From: Gambelia wislizenii
Lineage: Eukaryota > Chordata > Lepidosauria > Squamata > Crotaphytidae
Assembly: GCA_030847615.1 (NCBI GenBank)
Contig: JAUMIR010000004.1
Location: 189,164,501-189,228,500, forward strand
DNA length: 64,000 nucleotides
Direction: 5' to 3'
In this document: positions 1 to 12,325 of the stretch, piece after piece
Layout of the letters: each line of letters starts with the position of its first letter
How positions within the stretch are numbered: position 1 is the first letter of the stretch
The notes under the pieces: generated by a model
What the model was told of the DNA's origin: nothing
Database searches by the model: none
Seen by the model: the letters and a program-made list of their open reading frames with translations, nothing else
Made by a program: the position numbers and the translations under genes

Positions 1-2605
1 GAATCCATGACAAACATGGGCCTATCCCAATTGGTTGTCGGGCCTACTCACTGTGCAGGTCATACTCTCGATGTGGCTTTTAGTACGGAACAGGAACATC
101 CGTGGGCGGAGGTTATTAAAACCTCTGCATTGTCATGGACAGATCATTTCCTGGTCAAGATGGAGCTAAGAGCCACTGTCTGCCCCACCGGGGGGTGGCG
201 GACCTATTAGAATGGTCCGCCCTCAAAGGCTAATGGAACCAATTGGATTCCAGAAAGCCTTGGAGGGCTTAATTGTTGGTAATGCCGGTGATTCTGCCAA
301 CGCTTTGGTTAATATTTGGAACACCAACCTCACCAAGGCTATTGACATAATTGCTCCCAAAATCCTTTCCAGCCTGCTCCTAACCATAAGCCTTGGTATT
401 CAGAGAAGCTTAGGAAGATGAAGCAGGCTGGACAATGACTAGAGTGCACCTGGCAGAAGACTCGACTCTTATCCGACAAGACTCATCATAGGAATTTTCT
501 TGATTCCTATCGAGAGGCAATATGTGCAGTGCAGAAGTCTTTCTCCTCTGCACGTATTGCGTCTGCAGAGTCCCGTCCAGAAGAACTGTTTAGGGTAGTG
601 GGGGAGCTGACGCAGGTTCTACCTGCGCAGAACCCCTTACTTAACCTGACAATGGCCTGCTGTGATGCATTCAACAACCACTTTGCAGATAAAATCTCTC
701 GGATAAGAGCCAACTTAGATGCCAGTGTTATGACAGAATCTATAGATGAGGTGTCCAGCAACTCTGTTGATGAAATTTTATTGGATCAGCTTCAATCTGT
801 AAGTACCGATGACGTAGACGAGCTCCTTGGTAGGGTGAGGAAGACGACCTGCCCACTCGATCCTTGTCCATCATGGCTGGCCACCCAAGGGGGCGACACA
901 TTGAGAATACTCCTTAGGGATATTATCAATGTGTCTTTCAGGGAGGGGTTTGTTCCATCCTGTCTGAAGTAAGCAGTGGTTAAGCCACTCTTGAAAAAGC
1001 CTTCCCTGGACTCCTTGGATAGGAATAACTATAGGCCAGTCTCCTTGCTCCCTTTTTTAAGCAAGGTGATCGAGAGGGTAGTCACTTCCCAACTCCAAGC
1101 TGTCTTGGATGAAACCGATTATCTAGATCCATTTCAAACTGGCTTTAGGATGGGATATGGAGTTCAGACTGCCATGGTTGCTTTGGCTAATGACCTTTGA
1201 TTGGGGATCGACGGGTAATGTGACCCTGTTGGTGCTCCTGGACCTCTCAGCAGCCTTTGATACAATAGATCATTCCATCCTCTTGGATCGCCTGAGAGGG
1301 TTAGGAATTGGAGGCACTGCCTTGCAGTGGTTCCGTTCCTTCCTCTCGGGCAGATCCCAGAGGGTGAGGCTCGGGGATAGTTGCTCTACTAGAATAGAGC
1401 TTAATTGTGGCATCCCTCAGGGCACCATCCTGTCCCCGATGCTATTTAACATCTATATGAAGCTGCTGGGAGAGATCATTCAGAGGGATGGAGTGCGGTG
1501 TCATCAGTATGCTGATGACACCCAGATATATTTCTCCATGTCTCGGTCATCAGCTTCGACTTCAGATGGCATCTCTCCTCTCAATGATTGTCTTAGGGAA
1601 GTAATGGACTGGATGAAGAAAAACAAATTGAGATTGAATCCAGACAAAATGGAGGTACTAACAGTAACAGGCCCGAAACCAGGTCTGGGAATACAACTTC
1701 CAATTCTGGATGGAATCACACTCCCCTCCAAGGACTGTGTCCACAGTCTGGGGGTGCTCCTGGACCCATCACTCCAGATGTCTAATCAGGTAAATGTGAC
1801 AGTCAGGAGTGCCTGTTATCAACTTTGGCTGATACGCCAGCTGCACCCTTTTCTGGAAATCAGGGACCTCAAAACTGTGGTACATGCACTGGTAACCTCC
1901 CGTCTTGACTTCTATAATGCGCTCTACATGGGGCTACCCTTGTGCTTGACTCGGAAATTTCAACTAGTTCAGAACATGGCAGCCAGGTTGATTTCTGGCG
2001 TTTCCAGAAGGGAGCATATAACACCTGTGCTAAAAGCTCTCCACTCGCTGCCTATTAGTTTCCGGGCACAGTACAAGGTGTTGGTTATGACCTTTAAAGC
2101 CCTACATGGCTTGGGTCCAACTTACCTCCAGGACCACCGCCTCCTGTACAATCCTCCCCGTGCACTTCGGTCCTCTGGGAGGAATCTGTTACAGCCTATG
2201 AAAACAAGGCTGTCGGTGACCTCCCAGAGGGCCTTCTCTACTACCGCTCCCAGATTATGGAATGACCTGCTGGATGAGTCTGTCTTATTACCACCATAGA
2301 CAGCTTCAAAAAAGCTGTCAAGATGGATCTTTTCTGGCAGGCCTTTCCTGAATAGCTATCCCGGCCCGAAGATTTGGCTGTCTTTTCCCTTGAGCTGCCA
2401 TTGAATCATTCTATTTTTTCTCTCCTTTTAATTATTGTATGTTTTTAATCCTTTCTAATTTAATATTGTTTTAAGGGGTGGGTGGGTTAGGGTACCAATG
2501 TAATTATAGAGTTTTTATGCTGTAAGCTGCCCTGATTGCATTGCAGAGGGGTGGGATAGAAATATTTTTATTATGTTTATATTATTATTATTATTATTAT
2601 TATTA
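1..2605 (+). mobile_element. L2-clade LINE copy 1 (cut by window start)
   Basis: Non-LTR retrotransposon on the plus strand. The sequence opens within the end of the endonuclease domain (GPTHCAGHTLDVAFS at about residues 12-26 of the first reading stretch). It continues through reverse transcriptase (finger motif NNYRPVSLLP, IPQGTILSPMLFN, and YADDTQIY near 1509-1532) and the C-terminal HALVTSRLDF...SFRAQYKVLVMTFKAL region. The longest uninterrupted stretch is 1157-2299 (380 codons). Stops near 208 and 970 and a frame change near 1160-1200 break the coding region, so it is inactive. The 3' end is a (TTA)n tail at about 2577-2605, as expected for L2-type elements. The 5' part lies outside the window. 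Confidence 0.9.
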
Positions 2606-4289
2606 AAATGGTCTTGGAAGTGAGTAGCCATGGCCTAGGAATAGGTCCATCCATGACAGGGCTGTGAAATGGCTACATTCCCACTGTGCTCAATTCGGTC
2701 TGCTATCTGATTCAGACATTTAGATTCGTCCTCAATTATGTTTGAACAATTTTGGACGAGATTCTGAATCAGAATCAAGATTCTGATTCTTTCTGAATCT
2801 GAATCTTTGGGTCTCATGGATTGAGAAATGAAGATGATTATATTTGGGGACATTTTACGTGAGTGCATACCCTCCAACATTTCACAGATGAAAACTGGTA
2901 GATATGTGTCCAATCAACACCAGAGTATGGTCAAGATAGCAAATGTTATTAATGAGGAACAACACACAAGCTATGAGAGGCTGCAATGGTTTGCTTTTGC
3001 CTGAGCTTCCAGGGAAGGGTAAGATTCCATCCCCTCTTCTCTTCTACCCCCTGCTGAAGTAATTGAATACAAGCTACTTTTACACATTGAACTTGCAGCA
3101 ATTGAAGTAAACTGAGGACAAAGGGGAAAAGAGAGAAACTAGATCCAGAAAAGGGCTCATTGCCTTTTGGAGTGGGGGGAGAGGAGAGTTCACCAACCTC
3201 TGCATTGGCATAGAGCAAAGGCATGTAGAAAGACTGCATTCCCTGTATCAGTGAAGCTGGAGATTAAATTGTAGTGCTCTATGTTTAACCAAAAACAACA
3301 ATAAAACAAAACAAAAATACAAGCTGTAAGTTGGAGCCTGCAACTCACATCTTGCAGTTGCAGAGACACAGAATGACCAGGGATGGGTTTGATTAGGGGG
3401 AGGGCTTTTTATTTCACCTGCACCCCCTAATTTTTGTACCATCTTGCCTGATGAAGAGTTTTGGAGAACTCAAAATCTCACACCACTTACGGGCCTAATA
3501 AGGTTACAACCTAGCTATAAAATGTTATTCATTACAGTCTCAAAGCACAAAAGTAATGCCACACCCACTGACTGTACGACTTTTGAAATGTAACTTTGCT
3601 CTGCCTCCATTACCCCCCACACACACACACACACAATAACTTGTGATTCATTACTTCCATGCACTGGTTTAAAAAGCAGCACGTCAAGCTGATCCCAGAT
3701 GGGGATGGAGAGCCAATGTAACTTAAAAGGACCTTCCATTTTGTTTTTCTTCCTTCATTACATGACAGTTGTCATAATTCTGTTCAATAGCTCAATCCAT
3801 GTCAGAGGTTCTCCTCCTTCAGCTGCAATGAATCTTCCATAGGGCTTCCTCAAAACAACATCCTAGCAGGGAGGGGGGGCAGCTAAAGAAGCTATCAGAC
3901 CCACCAAGGGTCGCGTTTTTCTGCATTCTAAAAATACATATATTTCTTTCATTGTATAATTGTTAAGGGCAATTTTTAATTATCATTTATTAATAGCAAT
4001 TTCACTAGATGAATGAGTTTGCATTAAGGAGTTGGAAATGGAATCAAAGCTGGAGTACAGAAAGCAGGAGAGGAAAGGCAAATAAATAATGAAACACAGG
4101 ACAGCTGAGCTCCACAGACTTGGTAAGGAGTTTTTTTTTTCTAACCTTGGACTTTTTCAAATCAAATTAAGAGAGTACACCAAAAACCAGGATATGGCCT
4201 AGGGCTGCTTCCATCTCTTCTGTAATGACCAAGGGGCTTGTCCACAGTGTACACCTCTATGTTCATCACAGGATGAGTACATTGGATGA
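2606..4289. other. Intergenic, nothing recognised
   Basis: AT-rich DNA between the L2 copy and the palindrome. It has a GAATC/GATTC-rich imperfect palindrome near 2760-2808 and a (CA)n run at about 3617-3635. No gene or repeat family is recognised. Confidence 0.6.
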
Positions 4290-4635
4290 CTAAGAGCCTT
4301 ACTGCACTCTGAAGTAAAGTGGCAGTGCAGCCAGATGGTTTCATCTTCTGTACTGCCTTACTACACAAAACTGTTGTTCTTCCATTCCAGACCCTTGGAA
4401 GACCAAGATAAAACTGTGCCTTTTTGCTAACTAGAAAAATCTGTTAGCAAAAAGACGCAGTTTGATCTTCGTCTTCCATGGGACCGGAATGGAAGAACAA
4501 CAATTTTGTGCAATAAGGCAGCACAGAAGACAAAAACAGAACACTAGAAGAACAACATCATGCAATAAGGCAACATGGAAAGCAGAATGTTCTCGCTACC
4601 CTGCCATTTTGCTTTGGCATGCAGTAAGCCTCTAG
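4290..4635. mobile_element. Long palindromic MITE-like element
   Basis: The two halves are imperfect reverse complements over roughly 150 bp each. The outer ends read CTAAGAGCCTTACTGCA and TGCAGTAAGCCTCTAG. The inner arms meet at GCTAAC/GTTAGC around a short loop near 4430-4443. No coding capacity. I read this as a non-autonomous DNA transposon; no target duplication was identified, and the right half carries an extra insertion of a few dozen bases. Confidence 0.7.
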
Positions 4636-5089
4636 TTCTTGCAAATGTGAAAGAACAATCATAGATTTTAAATTTCTTCATGTCATTTTACACAACTTCA
4701 GGTACATTGTTGTATAGTGGAACCCAATCATACTTTAATCTGCAGCAGAAGTCTAGCTACAGAAGGGAAAAAAAATGAGGGCATCCCCCCCATAAGAATT
4801 ACACCCCCTATGAAATTGTCCTTCAGTTCTCACATTTTCTAGCATTGGAGAGAGAGGGGGGGACTTTATCAGATGCACTAAATACAGCATCAAAACAATG
4901 CCACATAAACATGAAACGGTGTACATATCAGATGATGTTGCCCTTTCGCATTTATGTCCTGGCCAAAGCACATACCTTTTTATTCTTGGCTGAAGCCATC
5001 AATAGTTCTCTAGTGGTGCTTTAGTGCTGGCATTGCCAGCAAGTGAAACCTCATGCCATTTTACTCACGTGAATGTAGTGTCAATGGCC

Positions 5090-5310
5090 GGTCTGGTGCA
5101 AACACTTCTAGGTAAGATAACGACATCCAGGTAAGTAACACACTTTTTATGACCATCTCCAGTTTACTTGGAACTTTTAAAGTGTGTTCCAGTGCTGTTT
5201 AAAACTTTAACTTTCTTGTTTTTGTTTTTATTTTTGAATTTCCCACATGAGCATCTTCTTGCAAGAATCCGCAGGATTTGTAATGAGGAAGTGAACGGAG
5301 CTGTGTAGAA
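5090..5310 (+). repeat. Partial copy of the 52-kb TIR element
   Basis: Resembles 52296-52500 on the same strand. Shared phrases include GGTAAGT, a TTACTTGG.A.TTTTAAAG core, a T-rich stretch, and CTTGCAAGAAT followed by AGGAAGTGAA.GG.GCT. Only part of the element remains and terminal repeats are not visible here. Confidence 0.55.
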
Positions 5311-5319
5311 AACAACATT

Positions 5320-5650
5320 TTCTGTGCAGAAAACAATTATTTCTATTCAGGCATATTATTTTGTGCAGAGAAAATGTTGGGAATTTATTCTGTGCAAAAC
5401 TAGCATGTGGTTGATTTGCACAGAAAACAATATTTTCTGTGCAGAAAACAGCACAGGAAATATTTATGCATAGAACTAATTCCTTTTATAGGCAGAAAAT
5501 GCTGTTTATTGCACAAAACAACCCTGTGAGAATATTGCACAGAATAAGTCCAGAATTGTGAATGGGCTTCAAATACTTTCTCATAGCAGGAAGAAAATTG
5601 TTAAAATTACTCATTGCATCCTTCAAGAAGAAACTTAATGGAGAATTACA
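5320..5650 (+). repeat. Dispersed repeat rich in TTCTGTGCAGAAAA
   Basis: Contains several copies of the self-complementary motif TTCTGTGCAGAAAA and ends CAAATACTTTCTCATAGCAG...CTCATTGCATCC. The same motif and right end occur at 12120-12320, so this is a dispersed repeat. The family is not recognised. Confidence 0.5.
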
Positions 5651-6424
5651 TCCCTATTCCACATAAGAACTTCATGGTGGATTGTGGCCTTCAAAATCTT
5701 GCTATACTAAGGGCAAATCATTATGGCAGATTTTTTTTACATTAAATGTGTGCCTGCTTCATTCTATGCAAAGTAAGGGACGGGTGTCCTTTAAAATGCA
5801 AAAGTTTTCAACTGGCAGAGCTTCTCCCCCAGAAAAACACACTCCTTTCTGCTGCCTTTCTCCCAGATGGGCTCACTAGTATCAGAACTGGTTAAGGTTA
5901 AACTACCTAAGGTTGAACTGTTTGTGGGAGAAGGAAGGAGAAATGTGGGGAAGGAGTTTAGTAGCCCTGTTTCCTTTGTTTTTCCACTACCTTTGCTCTT
6001 TTTTAAAAAAATATGTAATTAAGGCAGAGTGTCCTTGAAAGACGAGAAACTATTGCTGTAGCACCTTCAGTATCCAAACACATCTATATTGTCATTGGTT
6101 GTTCTGTAATGGATTACCACAAGATAGCTGTCATTTGAAAAAGCAGAGTCTTGTTTGCTGTGGCACGAGAAAGAATCCATCCTGATTCTTTTGTGCTCAC
6201 AGTAGCAACTTGACAAAGAAAAGCAGCTCACTGCAAAGAGATGCCAGTGCCCCAATCCAAAAGAGAATGCCTGGAAGAAATATGTTCCAAAGTAGTGAAA
6301 TTTCTTATGGTAGTAGTACTATTACTATTGCTACTGTTACTAATACTGTTATTAATACTACTGTTACCAAAGGATGTTGGTATATAAGGCCCCAGTAGGC
6401 AAAGCTCCAGGTGGCTAAAGAATG

Positions 6425-6655
6425 TACAGGTCGACACCCCACCCCCATCCACAGATTTGGTATCAATGCTTTCACTTATCCACATCTGAAAAAATATGTT
6501 CTCTCTAGGTATTTCTAGATCCTCCAATTTGATTCTATGGTCAACTTCCGGCATTTGTCTCATTGAAAATAATAGAGTTCCCTATAATCTTCGGTGTCAG
6601 ACACCCATGGGGGTCTTGGAACATATCCCCCGCAGATACAGGGGGTTGACCTGTA
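6425..6655. mobile_element. Tigger/pogo-like MITE, copy 1
   Basis: Terminal inverted repeats read TACAGGTCGACACCCC at the left and the reverse complement of TACAGGTCAACCCCC at the right, each ending in TA as expected for a Tc1/mariner-type TA duplication. The interior has no coding potential. The ends resemble vertebrate Tigger-derived short elements. Confidence 0.65.
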
Positions 6656-7147
6656 GTGACAGCTGATATAGCAAAGGGCTTTCTGTATATAAAGAGGCAC
6701 CTCAGTACTAAAGCCATAATTACACCTCACATCCAGTAGTTATTAATCCACAATGAGGAGCCAAACATTTAACGTTCTTCCTTATAATATCAGGGTGAGG
6801 GGGCACAGAAAAGCACACACCATAGCTCATGACATCAGAGCATGAGGAAGTTGTCCTAGACTTTACAGAGGGAGAGAGTGGGATTAAACTATGTGTTTGC
6901 CATTTTCAATGGTGACCACATGTTACACATCGCGTGTTGTTCCAGCCAAATTGGAAGGCTTATGGAAGAAGATTTTCCATATTGAACTGATCAGAGAAAG
7001 CAGACATAACTGAAGTGGGTTCCTCATGTTCCTTGGCACAGCCAAGGAATGTGACCTTCACTGCTGCAATTAGGAAAACTTTCCATCCATAGTCCAATGA
7101 ATCCTTACAAGACCACTGTCAGTTGACTGGATCTATTCATTTGATTT

Positions 7148-7510
7148 GGTTTGATTTATACCTCATATTTCTCCCCAAAACTGAGACTCAAAGCAGTTCA
7201 CAACATGGTTAACTTAAAAGGTGCAGATAGAAAATGTTAAAAGTAAAATTTTTGAAATGTAGTAAAAGAAGTTATATGATTAAAACATAGTTGCATTAAA
7301 AATGATTTGGGGGTCAATTAAAACTAGAACCCTCTTCCTCATCAGGCAGGGAGGTGTCAAAAACCTTCTCAAATACAAAGGTTTTTGCCACAGAGCAGAT
7401 ATACAATAGGGAACCCTAGCCTCCCTTGGAAGCAAGTCCCAAAGCCTGGGAACCTCTATTGAGAAAGCCCTTCCATTACAGAAACCCTTGCAGAATAAGC
7501 TGTTATTATT
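7148..7510 (-). mobile_element. LINE 3'-end fragment (minus)
   Basis: Reads TTTATACCTCATATTTCTCCCC...AAAGCAGTTCACAACATGG, the reversed 3' end typical of CR1/L2-type LINEs in reptiles. Degraded 3'-UTR-like sequence with FCNGRAFSIEVPRLWDLLP coding remnants follows on the minus strand. Confidence 0.55.
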
Positions 7511-7597
7511 TCCATATAATGGGTTTGATTTATGGCTGAGAAGAGATACAAATGCCAAAGATTCTGACTTAAGACTCTCTCTTTTACCACAATACCA

Positions 7598-8263
7598 GGG
7601 GCTTGTCTATATGGTGGAAATACTCCTCATAGAATTTGAGGAGAATACCTTTTGTCCCAATGGGATCCCACATCATTTCACCATATTTGGGAGGAGGGGG
7701 GCAAAAACTCCAAATACTCAGTGGGAAAAGCCTTCACAGCTTTTTCCATATATTTTTTTAAAAAACTCTGAAGTAAATGCACATTCCCACTCACTGGGAC
7801 CACTGATTTGCTTTGCTGTGCATTACTCAGAAGAGTGGAAGTGGAAAGCTGATTGGTCAGATGTGTGCAGGAGGTGGAGCTTGCTGGTAAGGCAAGTGCC
7901 CAGAATCTCCATGTTGGATTTTTGCCGTAGCAATCGTGTGCTGAGGCAACAATTATGTGCTGAGGCAACAAAACAGCCTTTTCTCTCTCTCTTTTTTCCC
8001 CTGTTTATTTGAGTGGAAGATTGCACTTTCACACCTTGGATATGCTTTTTTAAAAAATACTGTTCAGCAGCGGCAACTGGTTACAATAAAAACACAAGTA
8101 ATTCACTTGCACCTGCTGTCTTGATTCACAGGCATGTCCATTTGAACAACAAACACTTGCATGCCTGCAATCTTGAAAAAAATGTGGAGACAAATGAAAG
8201 CTGCTGCAAACTAGTGTTAGTGCACATCAATCTACATTTTATTGTCTCGTATAGATGAGCCCC
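7598..8263 (+). mobile_element. TIR element 'GGGGCTTGTCTA', copy 1
   Basis: About 666 bp, closely matched by 15704-16358. Left end GGGGCTTGTCTA; right end TAGATGAGCCCC, near-perfect inverted repeats of 12 bp. The interior shares long blocks with the second copy: CCTTTTGTCCCAATGGGATCCC, GGTGGAGCTTGCTGG, CCATGTTGGATTTTTGCC, GTGCTGAGGCAACAAAACAG and ATCTACATTTTATTG. No transposase frame is visible, so it is a non-autonomous DNA transposon. This copy has a small internal duplication of GTGCTGAGGCAAC near 7938-7967. Confidence 0.7.
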
Positions 8264-8292
8264 AGGAGTGCATCTATCCTTCATAGTTGGAG

Positions 8293-8504
8293 CAGTTTCA
8301 TACCACATTTACTGTTAAGGCTCCATGCTATGAAATCCTGGGATTCGTAGTGTAGTGAAGCACTCACAAGTCTCTCTTATAGAGCACTGTTGTTCAGGGG
8401 CATTCAGGAATAGAGTTTTATAGCATTCTAAGTTCTTCCTCAAATACAAATCCCAGGGTTCCACAGGATGGAGCCATGATGGTGAAAGTGGCATCAAACT
8501 GCTA
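8293..8504. mobile_element. Palindromic MITE 'AATCCTGGGATTTGTAGT', diverged copy
   Basis: The left arm GAAATCCTGGGATTCGTAGTG and the right arm CAAATCCCAGGGTTCCACAGG are inverted copies. The outer ends carry CAGTTT and AAACTG. This is the most diverged member of the family seen at 22.4, 25.0, 42.9-43.3 and 44.4 kb. Confidence 0.65.
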
Positions 8505-9210
8505 TAAATATATTGTGACCTGTATACACTCTAGATCAGTAATTTTTATACCAGAGGAAATAGTATGGAATGGTGTCCCAGAGGAAATGGACCTCAAACA
8601 GCAGGACGCGTGACTGAAACGTTTGGGGTGAGGGTAAGTTGGGAGAGCGGATGCCATCATGTACTGCAAAACATCAAAAAGCTAGATACAAGTAGCCAAA
8701 CATACTTATGTACTACATAATTTTCATGAAATAAACTTTAATAGTACTGTAATTGGTCATTGTTTTTTTCAAGTGCTGACCATCCAAATGGGTAATCACC
8801 GCCTTGGTTCCTCTTTGCCCGAAATGCCAGAAACTGGTTATAGTGTTATTTCTAACATATCAATCAGGTTCAATGTGCACATTTTCCCATTTACCATTGT
8901 AACTGAAAATGTTTTAAATGGAGAGCAATAATGACAAAATTAACCAGTTTTATTAGGATTGGAATACCATGGCATTTAGGTTTTCTGTTATTGCAAAGCC
9001 TTTCAGAGTTTAGCACCAACATGTATTTTTCACTCTAGGATTCAGCCTTCAAACTTGGGTAATAAGACCTGCTTCATGTGCCTCTGAACATGTGCCTCTG
9101 AACATGTGCAGATTTTCTATCATCACTGGAGACAGGGATTTCCAGGGGCCATTTCCAGGCAGATTTGGACCCTAACTTTTTAGTCTTAAAACAAAAAAAC
9201 AAAAAAACAA
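8505..9210. other. Intergenic, nothing recognised
   Basis: No gene or repeat family recognised. A short direct duplication of CATGTGCCTCTGAA occurs near 9077-9106. Confidence 0.5.
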
Positions 9211-9443
9211 TATTGTTGTTGTGTGCCTTCAAGCCATTTACAATTTTGGTGACCCTAGAGTGAAACTATCATGAGGTTTTCTTGGCATGATTTCTTTCAG
9301 AAGGGGTTCTCCCTTGTCTTCTTCTGAGGCTGAGAGGGTGTGACTTGCCCAAGGTCATCCAGTGGGTTTCCATGGCCAAGCAGGGATTTGAACCCTGGTC
9401 TCTCAGAATTCTAGCCCAAATTCAAACCACACCACATGGGCTC
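9211..9443 (-). mobile_element. tRNA-derived SINE, copy 1 (minus)
   Basis: On the minus strand it has a tRNA-like head with a B-box-like GGTTCAAATCC and the body phrase CACTGGATGACCTTGGGCAAG TCACAC. It ends in the GAAGGCACACAACAACAA-type tail common in squamate SINEs. Confidence 0.75.
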
Positions 9444-9583
9444 CCAAAGCCCCAATGCCATGTAGTTTTTTAAAGTTTATATAGAAGTAAGCTTTATTTG
9501 TATACAGCTGGGGAGGGATCAATTTAGTAACAACATAGTGTCCAGATATGTGGTTATTCTTTGCCATATTATATAATTTTGAC

Positions 9584-9716
9584 CTGAGCTTGGGAAATTT
9601 ATTTTTTGTTGACTGCAAGACCCAGAATTCCTCAACCACTCCTGAATTTTTCACTGGCCATACTGGCTGAGGGATTCTGGGGGCTGCAGTAAACATCCAC
9701 TTTTCCCAAGCTCTGA
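9584..9716. repeat. Short palindromic repeat with 'GAATTC/GGGATTCTGGG' arms
   Basis: The arms GCTTGGGAAA...CCCAGAATTCCTCA and TGAGGGATTCTGGG...TTCCCAAGC are reverse complements, with CTGGCC/GGCTGA in the middle. Related sequences lie near 15139-15225, 18126-18204 and 23496-23562. Confidence 0.55.
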
Positions 9717-9863
9717 GTTTAAGATTTAAATAAGAAACAAATTTGCCAAGTGGTGATATTACGATTTTTTTAAAGAAAAGAAAAGAAACTTCAGAGAAGA
9801 ATGGAATATGGATGGAGGGGCAGGTAGTGCATCTTTCCCCACCACCACCTATACAAATGTGTG

Positions 9864-9911
9864 CACATGCACGCACACATACACACACACACACACACAA
9901 ACAAACACACA
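9864..9911. repeat. (CA)n microsatellite
   Basis: ACAC/CACA run with a few interruptions. Confidence 0.9.
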
Positions 9912-12009
9912 CTGGCCCTTCCTTGACATTTGGGAACACTTGCTAGAGCTTCAGCTGAGGTGAGAATCCCAGCAGCTTTGTGATAATTCACCCATCACAA
10001 CCTCCTCCTGGCTGGCTCACTCCCGAGCATCTGCCAAGGAGGGGGCCAAGAAACTGTCAGAAAGCAAACATCGCCAATCCAAGGAGTTGATTAAGGCGAC
10101 TTCACCCGACTCTTTGCTTACGGTTGCGAAAGCAGGAATTTTTTTCAGCGTTACTGTTTCCAAAAGATTAATAAAGATGTTCAGGAGGCTGAAGTGCTGG
10201 GAGATTTGTTTAATTATTCCCCACAGTCCTGCCCCAGCAATCTGCTGACATTTCGCCCCGACCTTGCAAATCCTCAGCAAATATTAATATATCAACTCAA
10301 ACAGGGGCTTCTTGTTTTATTGGTTCATGGAGCTCAGAAAGATTCGCCACAGCAGTGAAAAAATAATGCACAGAACTGAGGGGGAACGGCTCCTTTGATA
10401 TCACCTTCTGCTGCACACATGTGCTGGGAGCATCAACAAAATGGAAATGCCGCTCCTTCACCACAGCTGTGGAGTGACACTTCAGATGCCTCGGCTTCCC
10501 TTTGTACAGGCTGCTGGAACAGGCCCAAAAACCACGGTGGCAGGAGATTAGAAAACATATACACAGAGAGAAAGCGAGAGAGGGGAAAAAAGAGAGAGGA
10601 GAAGAAGAAGAAATTACATTTGATTATCTGACACGGTTGAAAATTTTCAACAATTGGGAAGTTCTCTCAAAGCCTAAGGTTCCTGGAGCTCAGAAGAATG
10701 GAAAGCTGGGTTCACACCTTTCCTCACTTGTGTCAAGTGATGGTTCGTAAGTGTGAACAAACCATCACAGATTAATTGCCACAGGCAGCATTTTTGTATC
10801 AGCCTGTGTCATCACCAATTAATTACAGAGCCATCAACAGATTACACACCTCAGATAGCATCCTCATATCACCCAGGACTGACTCCTCAGATGCAATGGC
10901 TACAGTCCTGTTGCCTAGTCCCAACTAGAGTAGACCCACTGCATCAATTGTTGAATGGTGAGTCAAAATGTAGGCAGTTGGGACTAACAACACTATTTAG
11001 GCCAATGTATTTCAATAAAGACCTTTTGCAAAGCTGCCAAGTACAGCCGTGTGTGCTTTTTGTGCCTTTGTCTGTAGCATCAAGCTATAAGTTGGAAAAG
11101 TAAAGGAATCATCACAAATTAAGAACATTAGAATTGCTTTGCTGGATCAGACCAGAGGTCCATCTTGCAAGAATAGTTGTTATCTATATTAAGGAAAGTG
11201 CAGAAGGGCTAGCAAAGTATGAGTTCATGGTAGAAAAATGTGTCATTGCACATGATGCTCTTGTAAGGTTAAAATGGTAAAATTATGTTTATTGTCTAAG
11301 GAAATCAATCTTGGGAGAGGAAAGAAGACAGGCAAAAGAAGTTGGCCTGTACTTGTTTCAAGAACCTCTAATGGCCAACTCTCATGTGGTGAGGGTAAGC
11401 TAGGAACCATTACTGGGCTTGGAGCCCCTTGGCTGCTCCCAGACAAAGAGAACAAAGAGACTAACTTCTTGAAGAAGAGGAAAGTGATCTCAACAGGTAA
11501 GAAGAAAGCACTAAGTCTGAATACATAGACCAAATAAAGACAGAAATGATGAAACAGAGAGCAGGCTTTATCTAGGCACTCTGTCCTGCTAATCACTCAT
11601 GTCTCTTTGCTTGCAATATATCTTGTCCAGCATTTTGGTTTCAAAGCAGCCAGCCTGGTATCTATGACAAGGCTCACAAGGGGAGCATAGCCATCTCCTG
11701 TTATGATCTATTCAGAGATATTTTTCTCCTATACATGGGGATTCCATGTAGTTATTTTGGTTTAATGGCTATTGGTAAGCCTTCCCTCCATGCATTCTCT
11801 CTGAATAGTAACCACCACAGATACACAATATCCCCCAATGTCAAATATGAAGAAAGCCCCCACATTCCAGTGTGAATCATCAAAAGCCAATCCATACATG
11901 TGTGAGGAAGCATTGCTTCATGACTCACAGGTAAGTGTAGGAAGTAGTCATTATTCCAAAGGAAAGTGGGTGATGCAAGATGATGCAAAATGTTCATCTG
12001 TGGGCTTTG

Positions 12010-12325
12010 ATCCATGATGTCTGATTAAGGATGTTATGAATATTTGAAAATGGTCAGAAAATGGTCCAAAAATGTGTTTCTCTAGTGCTGGGTAACCCTG
12101 ACAAGGAAAAACCTTGGCTGACAATAATCTTTGTAGTTCAGGACTTATTCTGCACAAAATTTTCACATGACATTTTTGTGCACAAAACAGAATTAATTGC
12201 ACAGGAAATACTTTTTTCTGTGCAGAAAAATCCTTTCCTGAGCAGTTTTCAAAGACTTTCTCACAGTGGAAAGAAAACTCATTGCTTCCATCCGGAATGA
12301 AATTAAGGAAGACTGGCATCCTGAA
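12010..12325 (+). repeat. Dispersed repeat, second copy of the 5.3-kb family
   Basis: Its first part (12020-12125) is the reverse complement of 44965-45080 (shared CCTGACAAGGAAAA-type core and ATATTTGAAAA end). Its second part shares TTCTGTGCAGAAAA and the CAAAGACTTTCTCACAG...CTCATTGCTTCC end with 5320-5650. The family is not recognised. Confidence 0.55.

Larger units (their letters stand above)
4636..6424. other. Intergenic, mostly unassigned
   Basis: Apart from the two repeat fragments at 5090-5650, it holds only a degenerate (ACT/ATT)n run at about 6309-6369 and no gene that I can support. Confidence 0.5.
9444..12010. other. Intergenic; unique block at 10.01-10.39 kb
   Basis: Contains the palindrome and CA run above, then a non-repetitive stretch at 10010-10390 that looks like a candidate conserved noncoding element. 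Next comes a short repeat near 10905-11010 (CTAGAGTAGACCCACTG...GGCAGTTGGGACTAAC). A LINE/SINE-like phrase, CTTTGCTGGATCAGACCAGAGG, lies at about 11138-11160. No gene recognised. Confidence 0.5.

Noticed and set aside
5320..5470. CRISPR-like spaced repeats (TTCTGTGCAGAAAA)
   Set aside because: Irregular spacing, an animal genome, and the block belongs to a dispersed repeat.
9403..9939. 178-codon minus-strand frame
   Set aside because: It spans a CA repeat, a SINE head and a palindromic repeat.
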